The notes: generated by a model from the sequence alone, not told the origin. A stretch of DNA of 64,000 nucleotides from Natronorubrum sediminis (GCF_900108095.1 NZ_FNWL01000002.1:1018681-1082680), one strand, 5' to 3'. Counted from the first letter of the stretch, positions 9,533 to 18,942 are shown. Translations and numbers: made by a program.

Positions 9533-9778
9533 TTAGGGGTCATCCGACACGCGGCCGGCCGTCCACGCGAGGATTCGATACTCGAGTGCGTACGCACCGA
9601 CTGCAGTGACCACACCGACGCACATCGCGACGAACGCTCCCTGCGTGATCGACACCAGTGGCTCGACGACGAGGGCGTACCCTTGCACGAGGGTCAGAAA
9701 CGCCATGAAGCCGACGGCACCCCACAAGATTGCCGACATCACACGCGAGCGGTCGGTCGGAGTGTTTGGAGCGAACAC
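9533..9778 (-). CDS. Small haloarchaeal membrane protein (DUF7981-like)
   Basis: This protein of up to 81 residues has two clear transmembrane segments, ILWGAVGFMAFLTLVQGYAL and ITQGAFVAMCVGVVTAVGAY, and ends in GRVSDDP. The GTG at 9778 follows the RidA stop codon by 10 bases, suggesting one transcript with RidA. An internal ATG at 9739 (MSAILWGAVG) is an alternative start giving 68 residues. No function is known. A link to RidA is suggested only by spacing. Confidence 0.7.
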   Translation of the reverse strand: MFAPNTPTDRSRVMSAILWGAVGFMAFLTLVQGYALVVEPLVSITQGAFVAMCVGVVTAVGAYALEYRILAWTAGRVSDDP

Positions 9779-9788
9779 GCTCGAGCGC

Positions 9789-10169
9789 CTACTCGAGCGT
9801 CGCGACGGCTTCGATTTCGACGCCGACGCCCTTCGGTAGGGCCGCGACCTCGAGTGCGCTACGCGCCGGTGGTTCGTCGTCGAAGTACTCGGCGTAGGTC
9901 TCGTTCATCGCCTCGAAATCGTCGATATCGTCGAGGAAGACGGTGACCTTGAGGACGTCCTCGGCCGTCGCGCCGTCGGCCTCGAGCACCGACGTGAGGT
10001 TGTCCAGTGCCTGCTCGGTCTGGGCTTCGATCGGTTCGTCCGCGAGGAGTTCGCCGTCTGTCGTCAGGGGAATCTGTCCGGCGGTGAACAGGAGTGACCC
10101 GTCGGTGGTTGCCTGGCTGTACGCGCCGACCGCAGCGGGTGCGTCGTCGGTCTCGATGATGCGTTTCAT
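9789..10169 (-). CDS. ridA: RidA/YjgF/YER057c family enamine/imine deaminase
   Basis: RidA proteins hydrolyse reactive enamine and imine intermediates made by PLP enzymes such as threonine dehydratase, freeing 2-oxoacids and ammonia. The 126-residue protein has the usual trimeric chorismate-mutase-like fold. It carries AVGAYSQA near the N-terminus and the key arginine in PPARSALEV followed by ALPKGVGVEIEAVA. TTTTAAG at 10194-10200 lies 27 bases before the ATG, indicating a leaderless mRNA. A threonine ammonia-lyase, a known source of RidA substrates, lies about 3.4 kb away. Downstream, a small membrane protein is likely cotranscribed. Confidence 0.93.
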   Translation of the reverse strand: MKRIIETDDAPAAVGAYSQATTDGSLLFTAGQIPLTTDGELLADEPIEAQTEQALDNLTSVLEADGATAEDVLKVTVFLDDIDDFEAMNETYAEYFDDEPPARSALEVAALPKGVGVEIEAVATLE

Positions 10170-10401
10170 ACGGTACCCCTCTCGGCGAGTTGGCTTAAAA
10201 GAACGCGGAATACCGTGACAACTGAAACGAATTATACACTGACCACCGAGCGGTCTGTCGATCAGGTGGACACCGACGTACAGCGGCTACTATAAATTCA
10301 CCGAGCGGACGACGGTTCCCATCGCTGGGATTCGCTCTGAGTATCGGTATTCAGGGACAATCGCCGGGGCGCTTATACAACTCGATGGCTTGTTTGCCCG
10401 T

Positions 10402-13400
10402 ATGAGCGAGCAAGTCGGCGAGGTCAACCGGACGTTCTGTGAAGACGATTCCGGAACCCACGAGCGTTGTCGTGCATTGATAAACGCGGTGGGAGACGGG
10501 ATTGTAACCGTCGACGCCGACGGCGAACTGGCGTTTGCAAACGAACGTGCGGTGGAAATTCTCGGTCGGTCCTCCGACGAACTCACTGAATTCTCCTACG
10601 ACGACTCCCGCTTGGACCCTGCCGACGAGGACGGAAACCCACTCGAGACGGGTACGTTTCCGTTCGATCGGGTTCGTGAGCAAGGTGAGCCCCTCTCCAA
10701 TCGAATTATGGGGATTCGACGCCCAACAGGAGGGCGCGTCTGGCTGTCGGTCAACGGAGCACCACAGTGGAGCGAGGACGATGCGTTCGACGGTGCCGTC
10801 TTCACGTTCGAAGAGATCACCGACCAACGTGACGCGGAAAGCGAACTCGAGGAGATTCACGGCCGAGTGACCGACGGCTTCTACGCGCTCGACGAAAACT
10901 TTCGATTTACACACGTCAACGAACGTGCCGAGGAAATGATCGACTTCGATGATACGGGGTTGGTTGGGGAGCACGTGTGGGAGACGTTCGAGTGGGCAGC
11001 TACCTCGAAAATCCAAGAAGAGTACGAACGGGCGATGGAAACACAGGAGGCTACCTCGTTCGAGGTTTTGTATCCTGACCCCCTCGACGCCTGGTACGAG
11101 ATCAACGCCTACCCGTCGTCGACCGGCCTGTCGGTATACTTCCAAGATATTACCGAGCGCAAGGAGCGAGAATCCGAGCGAGAGCGGATGATGGGTGAAG
11201 TACGGGACAGCGAAGAGCGATTACAACTCGCACTCGAGGCCGGCGAGATGGGGACGTGGGAACTCGACTTGCAGACCGAAGAGTCCGCCGTGCGCTCACC
11301 CCAGCACGATCGGGTTTTCGGGTACGAGTCCCCAGTCGAAGAGTGGGGATTGGAAATCTTCCTCGATCACGTTCACCCCGACGACCGTGCGGACGTGAGA
11401 CAGCGCTTCGAAGACGCCTACGAAACCGGTTCGTGGGAGTTCGAGTGTCGGATACACCGAGTCGACGGCGAACAGCGGTGGATCACGGCACAAGGGGAGT
11501 TCGACTTCGACGACGACGGAACACCGATCCGCGCAGTGGGAGTTGTCCAAGATATCACCGAACGGAAGGAACGCGAACAGGCGCTCGAGGAATCCGAACG
11601 GCGCTATCGCACGCTCGCGGAGTACTTTCCGAACGGTCTCGTCACGTTGTTCGATCACGGACTCGAGTACACGTTAGCGGCGGGGCAGGGATTCGACCGA
11701 ATTCCCGTCGATCCCGACGATCTCGAGGGCCACCAGTTCCACGACGTTTGGCCGGACGAGACAGTCGCCGAACTCGAACCAGCGCTTCAGTCGACACTCG
11801 ACGGGGAGGAAGCACGGATCGAACTCGAGTACGCAGGTCGGGAGTGGGTGCTTCACGCGGTGCCGATCACCGACGAACAGGGCAACGTCTTTGCCGGAAT
11901 GACGATGGCACAGGATATCACTGAGCAGAAAAACCGCGAGCAGTATCTGGAAGAGGCCAAGACACAACTCGAGGCCGCGACCGAAGCCGGTGCTGTCGGG
12001 ACCTGGGAGTGGCACATTCCGGAAGACCAGTTCGTCACGGGTGTCTCGTTTGCCAACACGTTCGGCGTCGATCCCGAAGCCGCTCGCGAAGGCGTCCCGA
12101 TCGATCGATTCTTGTCGTCGATCCACGAGGACGACCGCGACCGCGTCGCTGAACAAATCGATGAGACCATCGAACACTGCGATGAATTTGTGTCTGAGTA
12201 TCGCGTCTGGAACGCAGACGACGACCTTCGATGGGTCGTCGCTCGTGGTCAGGTCGAATGCGACGAGGCAGGTGACGCCGTCAGGTTCCCCGGTGCGATC
12301 ACCGACATCACGGAGCGCAAGCGAGCAGAACTCGAGGCCGAGAAGCAATCGCGGCAACTCGAGACGCTGTTTCGCGTCTTGCCCGTGGGTGTCGTGGTCG
12401 CGAACGGGGACGGATCGCTGCGCAGAGCAAACGAAACGGCGCAGGAAATCTGGGGTGGGGACGTTTTCGATTCGGAATCGGTCGGGGAGTACGAGAAGTT
12501 TTCCGCGGTATGGGCCGATTCCGGTGAGCCAGTAGGCCCGAAAGACTGGACGATGTATCAGGTCGTTCAGGGTGAAGAAGTTACGGAGCCAAACATCTTC
12601 GAAATCGAGACGTTCGACGGGCAGCGCCGAATCATCATGGAGCACGGAAAACCGGTTCGAGACGAGGACGGGAACGTGAGCCGCGCCGTCGTTACGCTCA
12701 CCGATATCACCGAACGCAGAGAGTCCCAGCGAAAACTCGAGGAGACGGTCGCAAAGCTCGAAGCGTCCAACGAACGACTCGAGCAGTTTGCGTACGCCGC
12801 CTCACACGACTTACAGGAACCGCTTCGCATGATCACGAGTTATCTCCAACTTCTCGAGGACAGATACGGCGATAGCTTCGACGAGGACGGCCAGGAGTTC
12901 CTCGAGTTCGCCGTCGACGGAGCCGAACGGATGCGCGAGATGATCAACGGACTGCTCGCGTACTCGCGCGTCGACACGCAAGGAGGTGCGTTCGAACCGG
13001 TCGATTTGAACGCCGTCCTCGACAATGTTCGCGAGGACCTGCAGATGCGAATCGAGGAGAGCGATGCGGAGATCACGAGCGAGGAGCTTCCGCGCGTGAA
13101 CGGCGACGATAGCCAGTTGCGCCAACTCTTTCAGAATCTGTTGGAAAACGCGATCGAGTACAGCGGTGACGAACCGCCACAAATCGATATCTCCGTCGAG
13201 CGAGACGGGAGGGACTGGGTCTTCGCCGTTCGCGACGAGGGTGTTGGAATCGACTCGACGGATACGGATCGTATTTTCGAGGTCTTCCAGCGGCTGTATA
13301 CGAACGAGGAGCACTCCGGGACCGGCATTGGCCTCGCGCTCTGTCGACGTATCGTCGAACGCCACGGCGGCGAAATCTGGGCCGAGTCGACACCCGGCGA

Positions 13401-13440
13401 GGAAACGACGTTCGTGTTCACGATTCCCGTCGACTCGTAA
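10402..13440 (+). CDS. Multi-PAS sensor histidine kinase
   Basis: This cytoplasmic signalling kinase of 1012 residues has six consecutive PAS domains. Each ends in the junction DITERK or a close variant (EEITDQR, QDITERK, QDITERK, QDITEQK, TDITERK, TDITERR). A HisKA domain with phospho-acceptor His802 (AYAASHDLQEPLRM) follows, then a HATPase_c domain with N-box QNLLENAIEY near 911, G1 DEGVGI near 946 and G2 GTGIGLAL near 975. No membrane helix or receiver domain is visible, so the input is probably soluble (redox, light or ligand). CTTATAC at 10372-10378 is centred 27 bases before the ATG at 10402, which rules against the in-frame TTG at 10390. No response regulator is adjacent, so its partner is unknown. 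Confidence 0.93.
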   Translation: MSEQVGEVNRTFCEDDSGTHERCRALINAVGDGIVTVDADGELAFANERAVEILGRSSDELTEFSYDDSRLDPADEDGNPLETGTFPFDRVREQGEPLSNRIMGIRRPTGGRVWLSVNGAPQWSEDDAFDGAVFTFEEITDQRDAESELEEIHGRVTDGFYALDENFRFTHVNERAEEMIDFDDTGLVGEHVWETFEWAATSKIQEEYERAMETQEATSFEVLYPDPLDAWYEINAYPSSTGLSVYFQDITERKERESERERMMGEVRDSEERLQLALEAGEMGTWELDLQTEESAVRSPQHDRVFGYESPVEEWGLEIFLDHVHPDDRADVRQRFEDAYETGSWEFECRIHRVDGEQRWITAQGEFDFDDDGTPIRAVGVVQDITERKEREQALEESERRYRTLAEYFPNGLVTLFDHGLEYTLAAGQGFDRIPVDPDDLEGHQFHDVWPDETVAELEPALQSTLDGEEARIELEYAGREWVLHAVPITDEQGNVFAGMTMAQDITEQKNREQYLEEAKTQLEAATEAGAVGTWEWHIPEDQFVTGVSFANTFGVDPEAAREGVPIDRFLSSIHEDDRDRVAEQIDETIEHCDEFVSEYRVWNADDDLRWVVARGQVECDEAGDAVRFPGAITDITERKRAELEAEKQSRQLETLFRVLPVGVVVANGDGSLRRANETAQEIWGGDVFDSESVGEYEKFSAVWADSGEPVGPKDWTMYQVVQGEEVTEPNIFEIETFDGQRRIIMEHGKPVRDEDGNVSRAVVTLTDITERRESQRKLEETVAKLEASNERLEQFAYAASHDLQEPLRMITSYLQLLEDRYGDSFDEDGQEFLEFAVDGAERMREMINGLLAYSRVDTQGGAFEPVDLNAVLDNVREDLQMRIEESDAEITSEELPRVNGDDSQLRQLFQNLLENAIEYSGDEPPQIDISVERDGRDWVFAVRDEGVGIDSTDTDRIFEVFQRLYTNEEHSGTGIGLALCRRIVERHGGEIWAESTPGEETTFVFTIPVDS

Positions 13441-13563
13441 CGGAAATCGACTCGAGACGGGGAAATGGGGGAGACACGAGACGAGAGAGATACGAGACGG
13501 GGGAGACTCGAGAAATAGATAGCCACGGGCAGAGAAGAGTGACGACAACTCGCCGCTGTACGT

Positions 13564-14775
13564 TCACGCCAGTATGTCGACGTCGTACCCCGCTTCCCGC
13601 AGATCCGAGAGAAACGCATCGACGTGATCTGGCCCGCGCATCTCGAGTTCGATCTCGACTTCCGTATCGCTCATCTCGACCTCGCGGGACGTACGGTCGT
13701 GATGAATCGCATAGATATTCGCTCGATGTGCGGTGAAGATGTCGAGTAGGTCCTCGAGCGCGCCGGGACGGTCTTTGAGCACCGTTCGGATCTTCAGATA
13801 TCGACCCGTCTCGACGAGGCCACGGACCACGACGTTCGTCAACTGGTTGAGGTCGATGTTGCCCCCCGAGAGGACGGGCACGATCGTCTCGCCCGCGTCG
13901 TACTCGAAGGACTCGGAGAGTACTGCGGCCAGCGGAACCGCCCCTGCACCTTCGACAAGTGTCTTCGAGCGCTCGAGGAGGTAAACGAGCGTGACGGCGA
14001 TTTCCGAATCCGAGACCGTGACGACCTCGTCGACGTACTCCTGTATGTACGGAAACGTGTGTTCGCCGACGCGCCGCGTTGCGATTCCGTCTGCGATGGT
14101 GTCGACGCCGTCGAGGGAGATTCGCTCGCCCTTCTCGAGTGACGACGCGGCGCTCGAGGCGCCCTCGGCTTGCACCCCGATGACGCGAGTCTCGGGGCGG
14201 CGTTCTTTGATCGCCGTTGCGATGCCGCTGATGAGGCCGCCGCCACCAATCGGGACGACGACCGTCTCCACGTCGGGACAGTCCTCGAGAATCTCGAGAC
14301 CGATGGTACCCTGTCCGGCCATGATGTCTTCGTCGTCGAAGGCGTGGACGTACGTTCGGTCTTCCTCGCGTTCGATCTCGTGTGCGCGGTCGGCGGCTTC
14401 GTTGTAGTCGCGCCCGGAGAGGACGACCTCCGCGCCGTAGTTCTTCGTCGCCTTCACCTTCGAGATCGGAGCGTGTTCGGGCATGACGATCTTCGAGTCG
14501 ACGCCAGAGCGCGTGGCCGCGAGTGCGACACCCTGGGCGTGATTCCCCGCACTCGCGGTGACGACGCCGGCGTCCTTTTCTGCCCTCGAGAGCGTCGCGA
14601 TCCGGTTCGTCGCGCCGCGGATTTTGAACGCGCCGGTTCGCTGAAAGTTCTCGAGTTTCAGTCGAACGTCGGCATCGGTCATCGATGAATACGTGTGTGA
14701 GTGCTCGAGCGGAGTATGTCTGGACGTTTCGCGGACCCGTTCGCGTGCCTCGAGAATATCGGCGAGTGTGAGCAT
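13564..14775 (-). CDS. ilvA: Threonine ammonia-lyase (threonine dehydratase) with C-terminal ACT domain
   Basis: This PLP enzyme converts threonine to 2-oxobutanoate and ammonia, the first step to isoleucine or a catabolic step. The 403-residue protein has the PLP lysine in GAFKIRGA (Lys51), the SAGNHAQG loop, and the glycine-rich phosphate-binding segment IGGGGLISG. An ACT domain of about 75 residues at the C-terminus suggests allosteric control by an amino acid. The frame is open back to 15108, but the extension is unlike the family, so the ATG at 14775 (MLTLADILEARERV) is the start. A perfect 8-bp palindrome lies 83-101 bases upstream. It could be the biosynthetic or the catabolic type; the single ACT domain fits the shorter form. 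Confidence 0.93.
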   Translation of the reverse strand: MLTLADILEARERVRETSRHTPLEHSHTYSSMTDADVRLKLENFQRTGAFKIRGATNRIATLSRAEKDAGVVTASAGNHAQGVALAATRSGVDSKIVMPEHAPISKVKATKNYGAEVVLSGRDYNEAADRAHEIEREEDRTYVHAFDDEDIMAGQGTIGLEILEDCPDVETVVVPIGGGGLISGIATAIKERRPETRVIGVQAEGASSAASSLEKGERISLDGVDTIADGIATRRVGEHTFPYIQEYVDEVVTVSDSEIAVTLVYLLERSKTLVEGAGAVPLAAVLSESFEYDAGETIVPVLSGGNIDLNQLTNVVVRGLVETGRYLKIRTVLKDRPGALEDLLDIFTAHRANIYAIHHDRTSREVEMSDTEVEIELEMRGPDHVDAFLSDLREAGYDVDILA

Positions 14776-14857
14776 ACACCTGACTACTCGGGACGTAGTG
14801 TAAGACTGTCGGGGATCGGCCGGTCGGTCGCCCCACCGTTCCGACCCCGACAGAATT

Positions 14858-14876
14858 GTGTTGCCAAAGGCAACAC
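14858..14876. promoter_or_regulatory. Perfect palindrome upstream of ilvA
   Basis: GTGTTGCC-AAA-GGCAACAC is a perfect 8-bp inverted repeat with a 3-base centre. It lies 83-101 bases upstream of the ilvA start, a position suited to an operator for a dimeric regulator, or a leader hairpin if transcription begins farther upstream. The regulator is not known. Confidence 0.5.
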
Positions 14877-15173
14877 GACAGGGAATACAGGAAATGCACG
14901 GCGTGTGACGTGCAGGTGAAGAAGGGTACCCGGTGCATATAAAGGTCATGGCTCCACGGTGAAAGTGAAATCGATAGAGGGAGCCGCGGAAACGCCAATG
15001 TCTGACGTTCGTCTGCCGGTCGTCATTCGTGATTTTGTACCACGGCACTTTTTGACACAAAATATGATAGAACGGCGTCGCAAAGCGAATCCGGATCGGA
15101 TCGAGCATCGGTGACTATCACATTGAGAAGATGATGCGTAGTTAGTAAATACTGAGAGTATGTTGGCCGAGGA

Positions 15174-15180
15174 TTTAAAT
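15174..15180 (+). promoter_or_regulatory. TATA box of the symporter operon
   Basis: TTTAAAT is centred 27 bases before the ATG at 15204, the spacing of leaderless haloarchaeal mRNAs. It argues for that start over the in-frame ATG at 15189. Confidence 0.65.
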
Positions 15181-15203
15181 AAAAGATTATGTTCGACGTT
15201 AAC

Positions 15204-15491
15204 ATGGCTTCGGGAGAAGAGGCGGCGTCTGACCCGAACGGGTCGACTCACGTTCGATACGAACAGATAACCGCAACGACCAGCGCTGGATACAGACCGC
15301 TTCTCGGAATTTCGGCTGCGGCGATTGCTTCGTTCGTTGGATTCGTGCTCCTTGCATACTGGCTAGTAGAGAGTACGCAACTCGCATACACGTACGCAAT
15401 TATCCTCTGGACCTATTCCACCGTACTGTTCGGATTCATCTACGAGTACGCCATGACGAAGAGCGAGACCGACGAAGGTAACGGACAATGA
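15204..15491 (+). CDS. Small membrane protein, DUF485-like partner of the sodium:solute symporter
   Basis: The protein is 95 residues with two transmembrane helices (LGISAAAIASFVGFVLLAYW and YTYAIILWTYSTVLFGFIYE) and a charged tail. Its last codons overlap the symporter start by 4 bases (ATGA), so the two are translationally coupled. In bacteria a small DUF485 protein precedes the ActP/MctP-type carboxylate symporters in the same way, and this is the likely archaeal counterpart. The family match rests on size, topology and context rather than a strong motif. The frame also has an ATG at 15189, rejected because of the TATA position. Confidence 0.75.
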   Translation: MASGEEAASDPNGSTHVRYEQITATTSAGYRPLLGISAAAIASFVGFVLLAYWLVESTQLAYTYAIILWTYSTVLFGFIYEYAMTKSETDEGNGQ

Positions 15492-16990
15492 TCGAGCTCC
15501 TGCAAGTGACTCCGGAGATCGAAAGCACGATCGAAACTTACACTGTCATCTTGCTGTACTTCGTAGTGGTGCTGGCGATCGGTGTCTTCTTCTATCGAAA
15601 GTCCCGCGAGTCGACCGGGGACTTCTGGATCGCTGGTGGAGAGATTACGCTTCCGATTCAGGTGTTCGCAATGCTCGCGGTGGCGGTTACCGCGGGGTCG
15701 TTCTTCGGATTCGGTGGATTAGGTTACGAGTTGGGAATCGCGGCGGGGATTGTCTTTGCAGCGTCGGTAGGCGCCGGGGTATTGTTGACGCTGATGTTCG
15801 TCGCAGCACCGATTCGTCGAAGTGGCGTGTACACCGTTCCAGACTATCTCAGGGTACGCTACCAAAGCGACACCGTTCGCCTACTCGGGGCACTGATCTT
15901 CGTCATCGCGGCTTGGGCCTACCTCATCCCGCAGCTGACGGCAGCCGGGATCACCATGGACTTCATCTTCCCCGAGTTGAGCTACAGCGTCGGTGTGCTC
16001 GCTGCTACTATTGTGTTCGCGCTATACGTCTCGCTCGGAGGAATGTGGGCGGTAACGTGGACAGATTTCATTCAGGGGATACTGATTACCGTGCTGGCGG
16101 TTCTTCCGGTGCCGTATATCCTTCTCGAGTTCGGAAGTCCGGGTGCGGTTATGAGCGAGGCGACAGCCAACTCCCCAGCGGTCGCCGGCACCGAGGCGCC
16201 CTGGTTGTTGCTTCTCGGCCTCGCCGTCGTGTGGATCTGCGCCTCTGGTGCCCTTCCCCATGTGGGCCAGCGCATCATGGCCAGCGACAGTGATCGGACC
16301 GCCAGACGCGGGCTAATGTGGATGAACCTGATCTACATGACCATCTTCGTGTTGAACATCACCTTTGTCGTTGGCGCCGCCATGGCTATCGAACCGGACC
16401 TCGCGACGGGGGACTATTACTACTACGCGGTACTGGCCGAGTTCACAGGGCCCGTCGTTCAGGGTCTGGGAGCAGCTGCGCTCTTGGCTGCCGTCATGTC
16501 CTCGACCGATGCGCTGCTCATTGCGCTGAGTGCCGCACTCAGTCGCGATATCCCCCAATCGCTGGGAATGGATTTATCCGAGCAACTAGAGATGCGTCTC
16601 GGGGCGCTAACAGTCTGGCTCAGCGCGCTCACTGCGGCGGTCGTCGCGTTTGACCCGCCAGCGATCATCGGAGCCATGATCACCTTTATCGCTGGCGGCG
16701 TCGCAAGCGGCCTCTTCCCGGCGATGTTCCTCGGAACCTGGTGGAAGCGCGCCAACCGACAGGGTGCGCTCGCCTCGATGATCATCGGCTTTGGCGCGTA
16801 CGGCGTCTTGTTGGCCGCTGGCGTAATGCCGTATGACTTTACAGAAGCACTGATTACCGTTCCGCTAGGTATCGCCGTCCTCGTCGGTGTCAGCCTCGCG
16901 ACCGACCGTCCGACTGTCGAGGAGCTGACGGGGTTCCAAGCGTTCCACGAGCGGGAGGCCCAGCCGGACGCAGTCCCGGACGATGACTAA
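15488..16990 (+). CDS. Sodium:solute symporter (SSS family)
   Basis: This 500-residue transporter has about 13 hydrophobic helices and would couple Na+ entry to uptake of an organic solute. The segment DFWIAGGEI followed by a long glycine-rich helix, and SGVYTVPDYLRVRY, are typical of the SSS family. The last helices carry the AGGVASGLFPAMFLGTWWKRAN pattern found in the acetate/monocarboxylate branch. It overlaps its small membrane partner by 4 bases. Citrate synthase lies just downstream on the other strand, so acetate or another short carboxylate is a reasonable but unproven substrate. Proline and pantothenate symporters belong to the same superfamily. Confidence 0.92.
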   Translation: MIELLQVTPEIESTIETYTVILLYFVVVLAIGVFFYRKSRESTGDFWIAGGEITLPIQVFAMLAVAVTAGSFFGFGGLGYELGIAAGIVFAASVGAGVLLTLMFVAAPIRRSGVYTVPDYLRVRYQSDTVRLLGALIFVIAAWAYLIPQLTAAGITMDFIFPELSYSVGVLAATIVFALYVSLGGMWAVTWTDFIQGILITVLAVLPVPYILLEFGSPGAVMSEATANSPAVAGTEAPWLLLLGLAVVWICASGALPHVGQRIMASDSDRTARRGLMWMNLIYMTIFVLNITFVVGAAMAIEPDLATGDYYYYAVLAEFTGPVVQGLGAAALLAAVMSSTDALLIALSAALSRDIPQSLGMDLSEQLEMRLGALTVWLSALTAAVVAFDPPAIIGAMITFIAGGVASGLFPAMFLGTWWKRANRQGALASMIIGFGAYGVLLAAGVMPYDFTEALITVPLGIAVLVGVSLATDRPTVEELTGFQAFHEREAQPDAVPDDD

Positions 16991-17116
16991 TCCGGCCGAT
17001 AACCGTCTGAGTCCCGATCGTAGGAACAGTATTGGCCGCCTCGTTCGGCCTCTCATCGAGAATGGCGTCATCTACCGATATCGAGTGCCAAAATCGAATT
17101 GACCGACGGTGTGCCG

Positions 17117-18265
17117 TTATCGGTCGTCGAGCGAGACGAACTCCTGGTCCTGCGGTCCGGTGTATCGCGAAAGCGGGCGAATGAGCCGGTTATCCTCTTG
17201 ATACTCGAGGACGTGACCGACCCAGCCGCCGACGCGGCTCATCGCGAAGATCGGCGTGTACATATCGATCGGAATGCCGAGTTGGTAGTAGACCGAGCCG
17301 GAGTAGAAGTCGACGTTCGGGGCGATTCCTTTCTCGGCGAGTCCCTGCTCCTCAGAGAGGTACTGTTCGATGGTAGTGGTGTAATCGTACCACTTGCTGT
17401 CGCCTTCGTCGGCGAGTTCCTTGCTTCGTTCCTGCAGGATCTCCGCACGCGGGTCCTTGACGTTGTAGACGCGGTGGCCGAAGCCGGGAATCCGTCGTCC
17501 CGCTTCGTTGGCTTGCTCGACCCACTCGCGGTGATCGAGGTCGCTCTCGTCGATTTCGAAGAGGACCTCCATCACGTCCTGATTCGCTCCGCCGTGGAGT
17601 GGACCGGAAAGAGCGCTCACGCCGCCGGTGACGGCGCTGTAGATGTCGGCCATCGTCGAACCGATCACCATCGACGTGAACGTCGAGGCGTTCAGGCCGT
17701 GGTCTGCGTGCAAGATGAGCGCCTGATCGAACGTTTCGGCGTGGATGTCACTCGGCTCCTCGCCGGTGAGCATGTAGAGGAAATTCGCCGCGAGCCCCAA
17801 CTCTGGGTGGGGGTCGACGGGCTCCTCGTCGAGTCGGTAGCGCTCGAAGGCCGCGAGCGCCGTCGGAATCTTTGCGGTGATCCGACGACCCTTTCGAAGC
17901 GTCGCCTCGAGATCTTCGGGATCGGCGTCGGTCTCGGGTTCGGACGCCGAGAACATCGAGACCGCAGTCCGGAGTGCGGCCATCGGTTGTTCGTCGGCTG
18001 CCGCGAGACGTTCCATCGTCTCGAGGACATCCTCGGAAACGTCGCGTTCTTCGTTGATCGCGGCGGTGAACGACTCGAGTTCATCTGCGCCTGGGAGTTC
18101 GCCGTGCCAGAGGAGATAGAGGACTTCCTCGTAGCTCGCGCCGCGAGCGAGTTCCTCGATCGAATACCCTCGATAGATCAGCCGACCGGCGTCACCATCG
18201 ATCGAGCTGAGCCCGGACTCTGCAACAAGGACTCCCTCCAGTCCTTTCTTGAGATCGTCAGCCAT
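17117..18265 (-). CDS. citZ: Citrate synthase
   Basis: The enzyme condenses acetyl-CoA with oxaloacetate to open the citric acid cycle. The 382-residue protein is of the archaeal/Gram-positive type. Catalytic segments are visible: LHGGANQDVMEVL with the first His, RIPGFGHRVYNVKDPRA with the second, and NVDFYSGSVYYQLGIP with the catalytic Asp. The open frame continues to 18484, but the extension is not family-like. The ATG at 18265 (MADDLKKGLEGV) is preceded at about 30 bases by the TATA-like AATACTT. The gene is convergent with the symporter operon. Confidence 0.96.
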   Translation of the reverse strand: MADDLKKGLEGVLVAESGLSSIDGDAGRLIYRGYSIEELARGASYEEVLYLLWHGELPGADELESFTAAINEERDVSEDVLETMERLAAADEQPMAALRTAVSMFSASEPETDADPEDLEATLRKGRRITAKIPTALAAFERYRLDEEPVDPHPELGLAANFLYMLTGEEPSDIHAETFDQALILHADHGLNASTFTSMVIGSTMADIYSAVTGGVSALSGPLHGGANQDVMEVLFEIDESDLDHREWVEQANEAGRRIPGFGHRVYNVKDPRAEILQERSKELADEGDSKWYDYTTTIEQYLSEEQGLAEKGIAPNVDFYSGSVYYQLGIPIDMYTPIFAMSRVGGWVGHVLEYQEDNRLIRPLSRYTGPQDQEFVSLDDR

Positions 18266-18579
18266 AGTGGGAGTTTCGCACCCCGGTGGAAAAGTATTGT
18301 CGTTTGGTCGCCGTGACCGCCTATCACGGGCGATGTTTCCGTTTCGTTCAGGATATTCGAACAATTGAGCAGTCCATTCGGGTTTGGAAGTAGACACCCG
18401 TACACCCATTAGAAGAGGGAATGGATTATTTTCATTATTTTTCGGGGAGTACACCATCACGGATAGTGACAGAAATCGCCACACTGCGGCGGTGAGAGAC
18501 GGAACGATCGTTCACCACGACGGGAGACGTCGTATTCCGGGACGAGAAGAGTCGCGCTCCGAGCGCTGAGACGGTCGCG
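18266..18579. other. Intergenic region between citrate synthase and sepF
   Basis: No gene is seen. The left end carries the citrate synthase promoter. Near 18420-18450 is an AT-rich block (TTATTTTCATTATTTTTC) that is unusual for this GC-rich genome. Its T-rich face is on the plus strand, so it is not an obvious terminator for the minus-strand genes on either side. Confidence 0.4.
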
Positions 18580-18942
18580 TTAGGATCGCTTGCCCAGTTT
18601 TTCTCGGCTGATCCGGACGCCGGTCGGCGTGATGATCATCTGATCGTCGCCTTTTCGAACGATATCGCCGTCGACTTCGTGCGCGACTTGGCGGAGTTCG
18701 TCGACGATGTGTTCGACGGTGGCGTCTTTCGTCCGCAGTCGCGTGATATCGGCGATGACGATGTCACCGTCGTAGACGGCGTCTTTGATATCGATCGCGT
18801 CGGCCTGTCCGCTGACCTCTGCGATGTGTACCTGCATGGCTGCCTCAGCCGATTCCGACGACACGTCGTCGAGGTCCAATTCGACGTAATCCTCGGCAGC
18901 CCGCGAGTCGCCCCCGCCGAGAATTTTACTCATAAATCCCAT
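18580..18942 (-). CDS. sepF: Cell division protein SepF
   Basis: Archaeal SepF anchors FtsZ rings to the membrane and is needed for cytokinesis in haloarchaea. The 120-residue protein starts with an amphipathic membrane-binding segment (MGFMSKILGG). After an acidic linker comes the compact SepF domain, including AIDIKDAVYDGDIVIADITRL and DGDIVRKGDDQMIITPTGVRI. Length fits the haloarchaeal protein. It is a single gene downstream of citrate synthase on the same strand, with no ftsZ near. Confidence 0.93.
   Translation of the reverse strand: MGFMSKILGGGDSRAAEDYVELDLDDVSSESAEAAMQVHIAEVSGQADAIDIKDAVYDGDIVIADITRLRTKDATVEHIVDELRQVAHEVDGDIVRKGDDQMIITPTGVRISREKLGKRS

Larger units (their letters stand above)
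14776..15203. other. Divergent intergenic region between ilvA and the symporter operon
   Basis: This 428-base region has no supported gene. It contains the palindrome at 14858-14876 and a strong TATA-like TTTATATG on the minus strand near 14935-14942. It also holds an inverted repeat, ATTTTGT at 15032-15038 with ACAAAAT at 15057-15063, and the symporter TATA box at 15174-15180. The minus-strand TATA could start an ilvA leader of about 140 bases that includes the palindrome. Confidence 0.5.

Noticed and set aside
14776..15108. N-terminal extension of the threonine ammonia-lyase frame
   Set aside because: Residues are Cys/Arg/His-rich and unlike the family, and the natural start MLTLADILEA lies at 14775.
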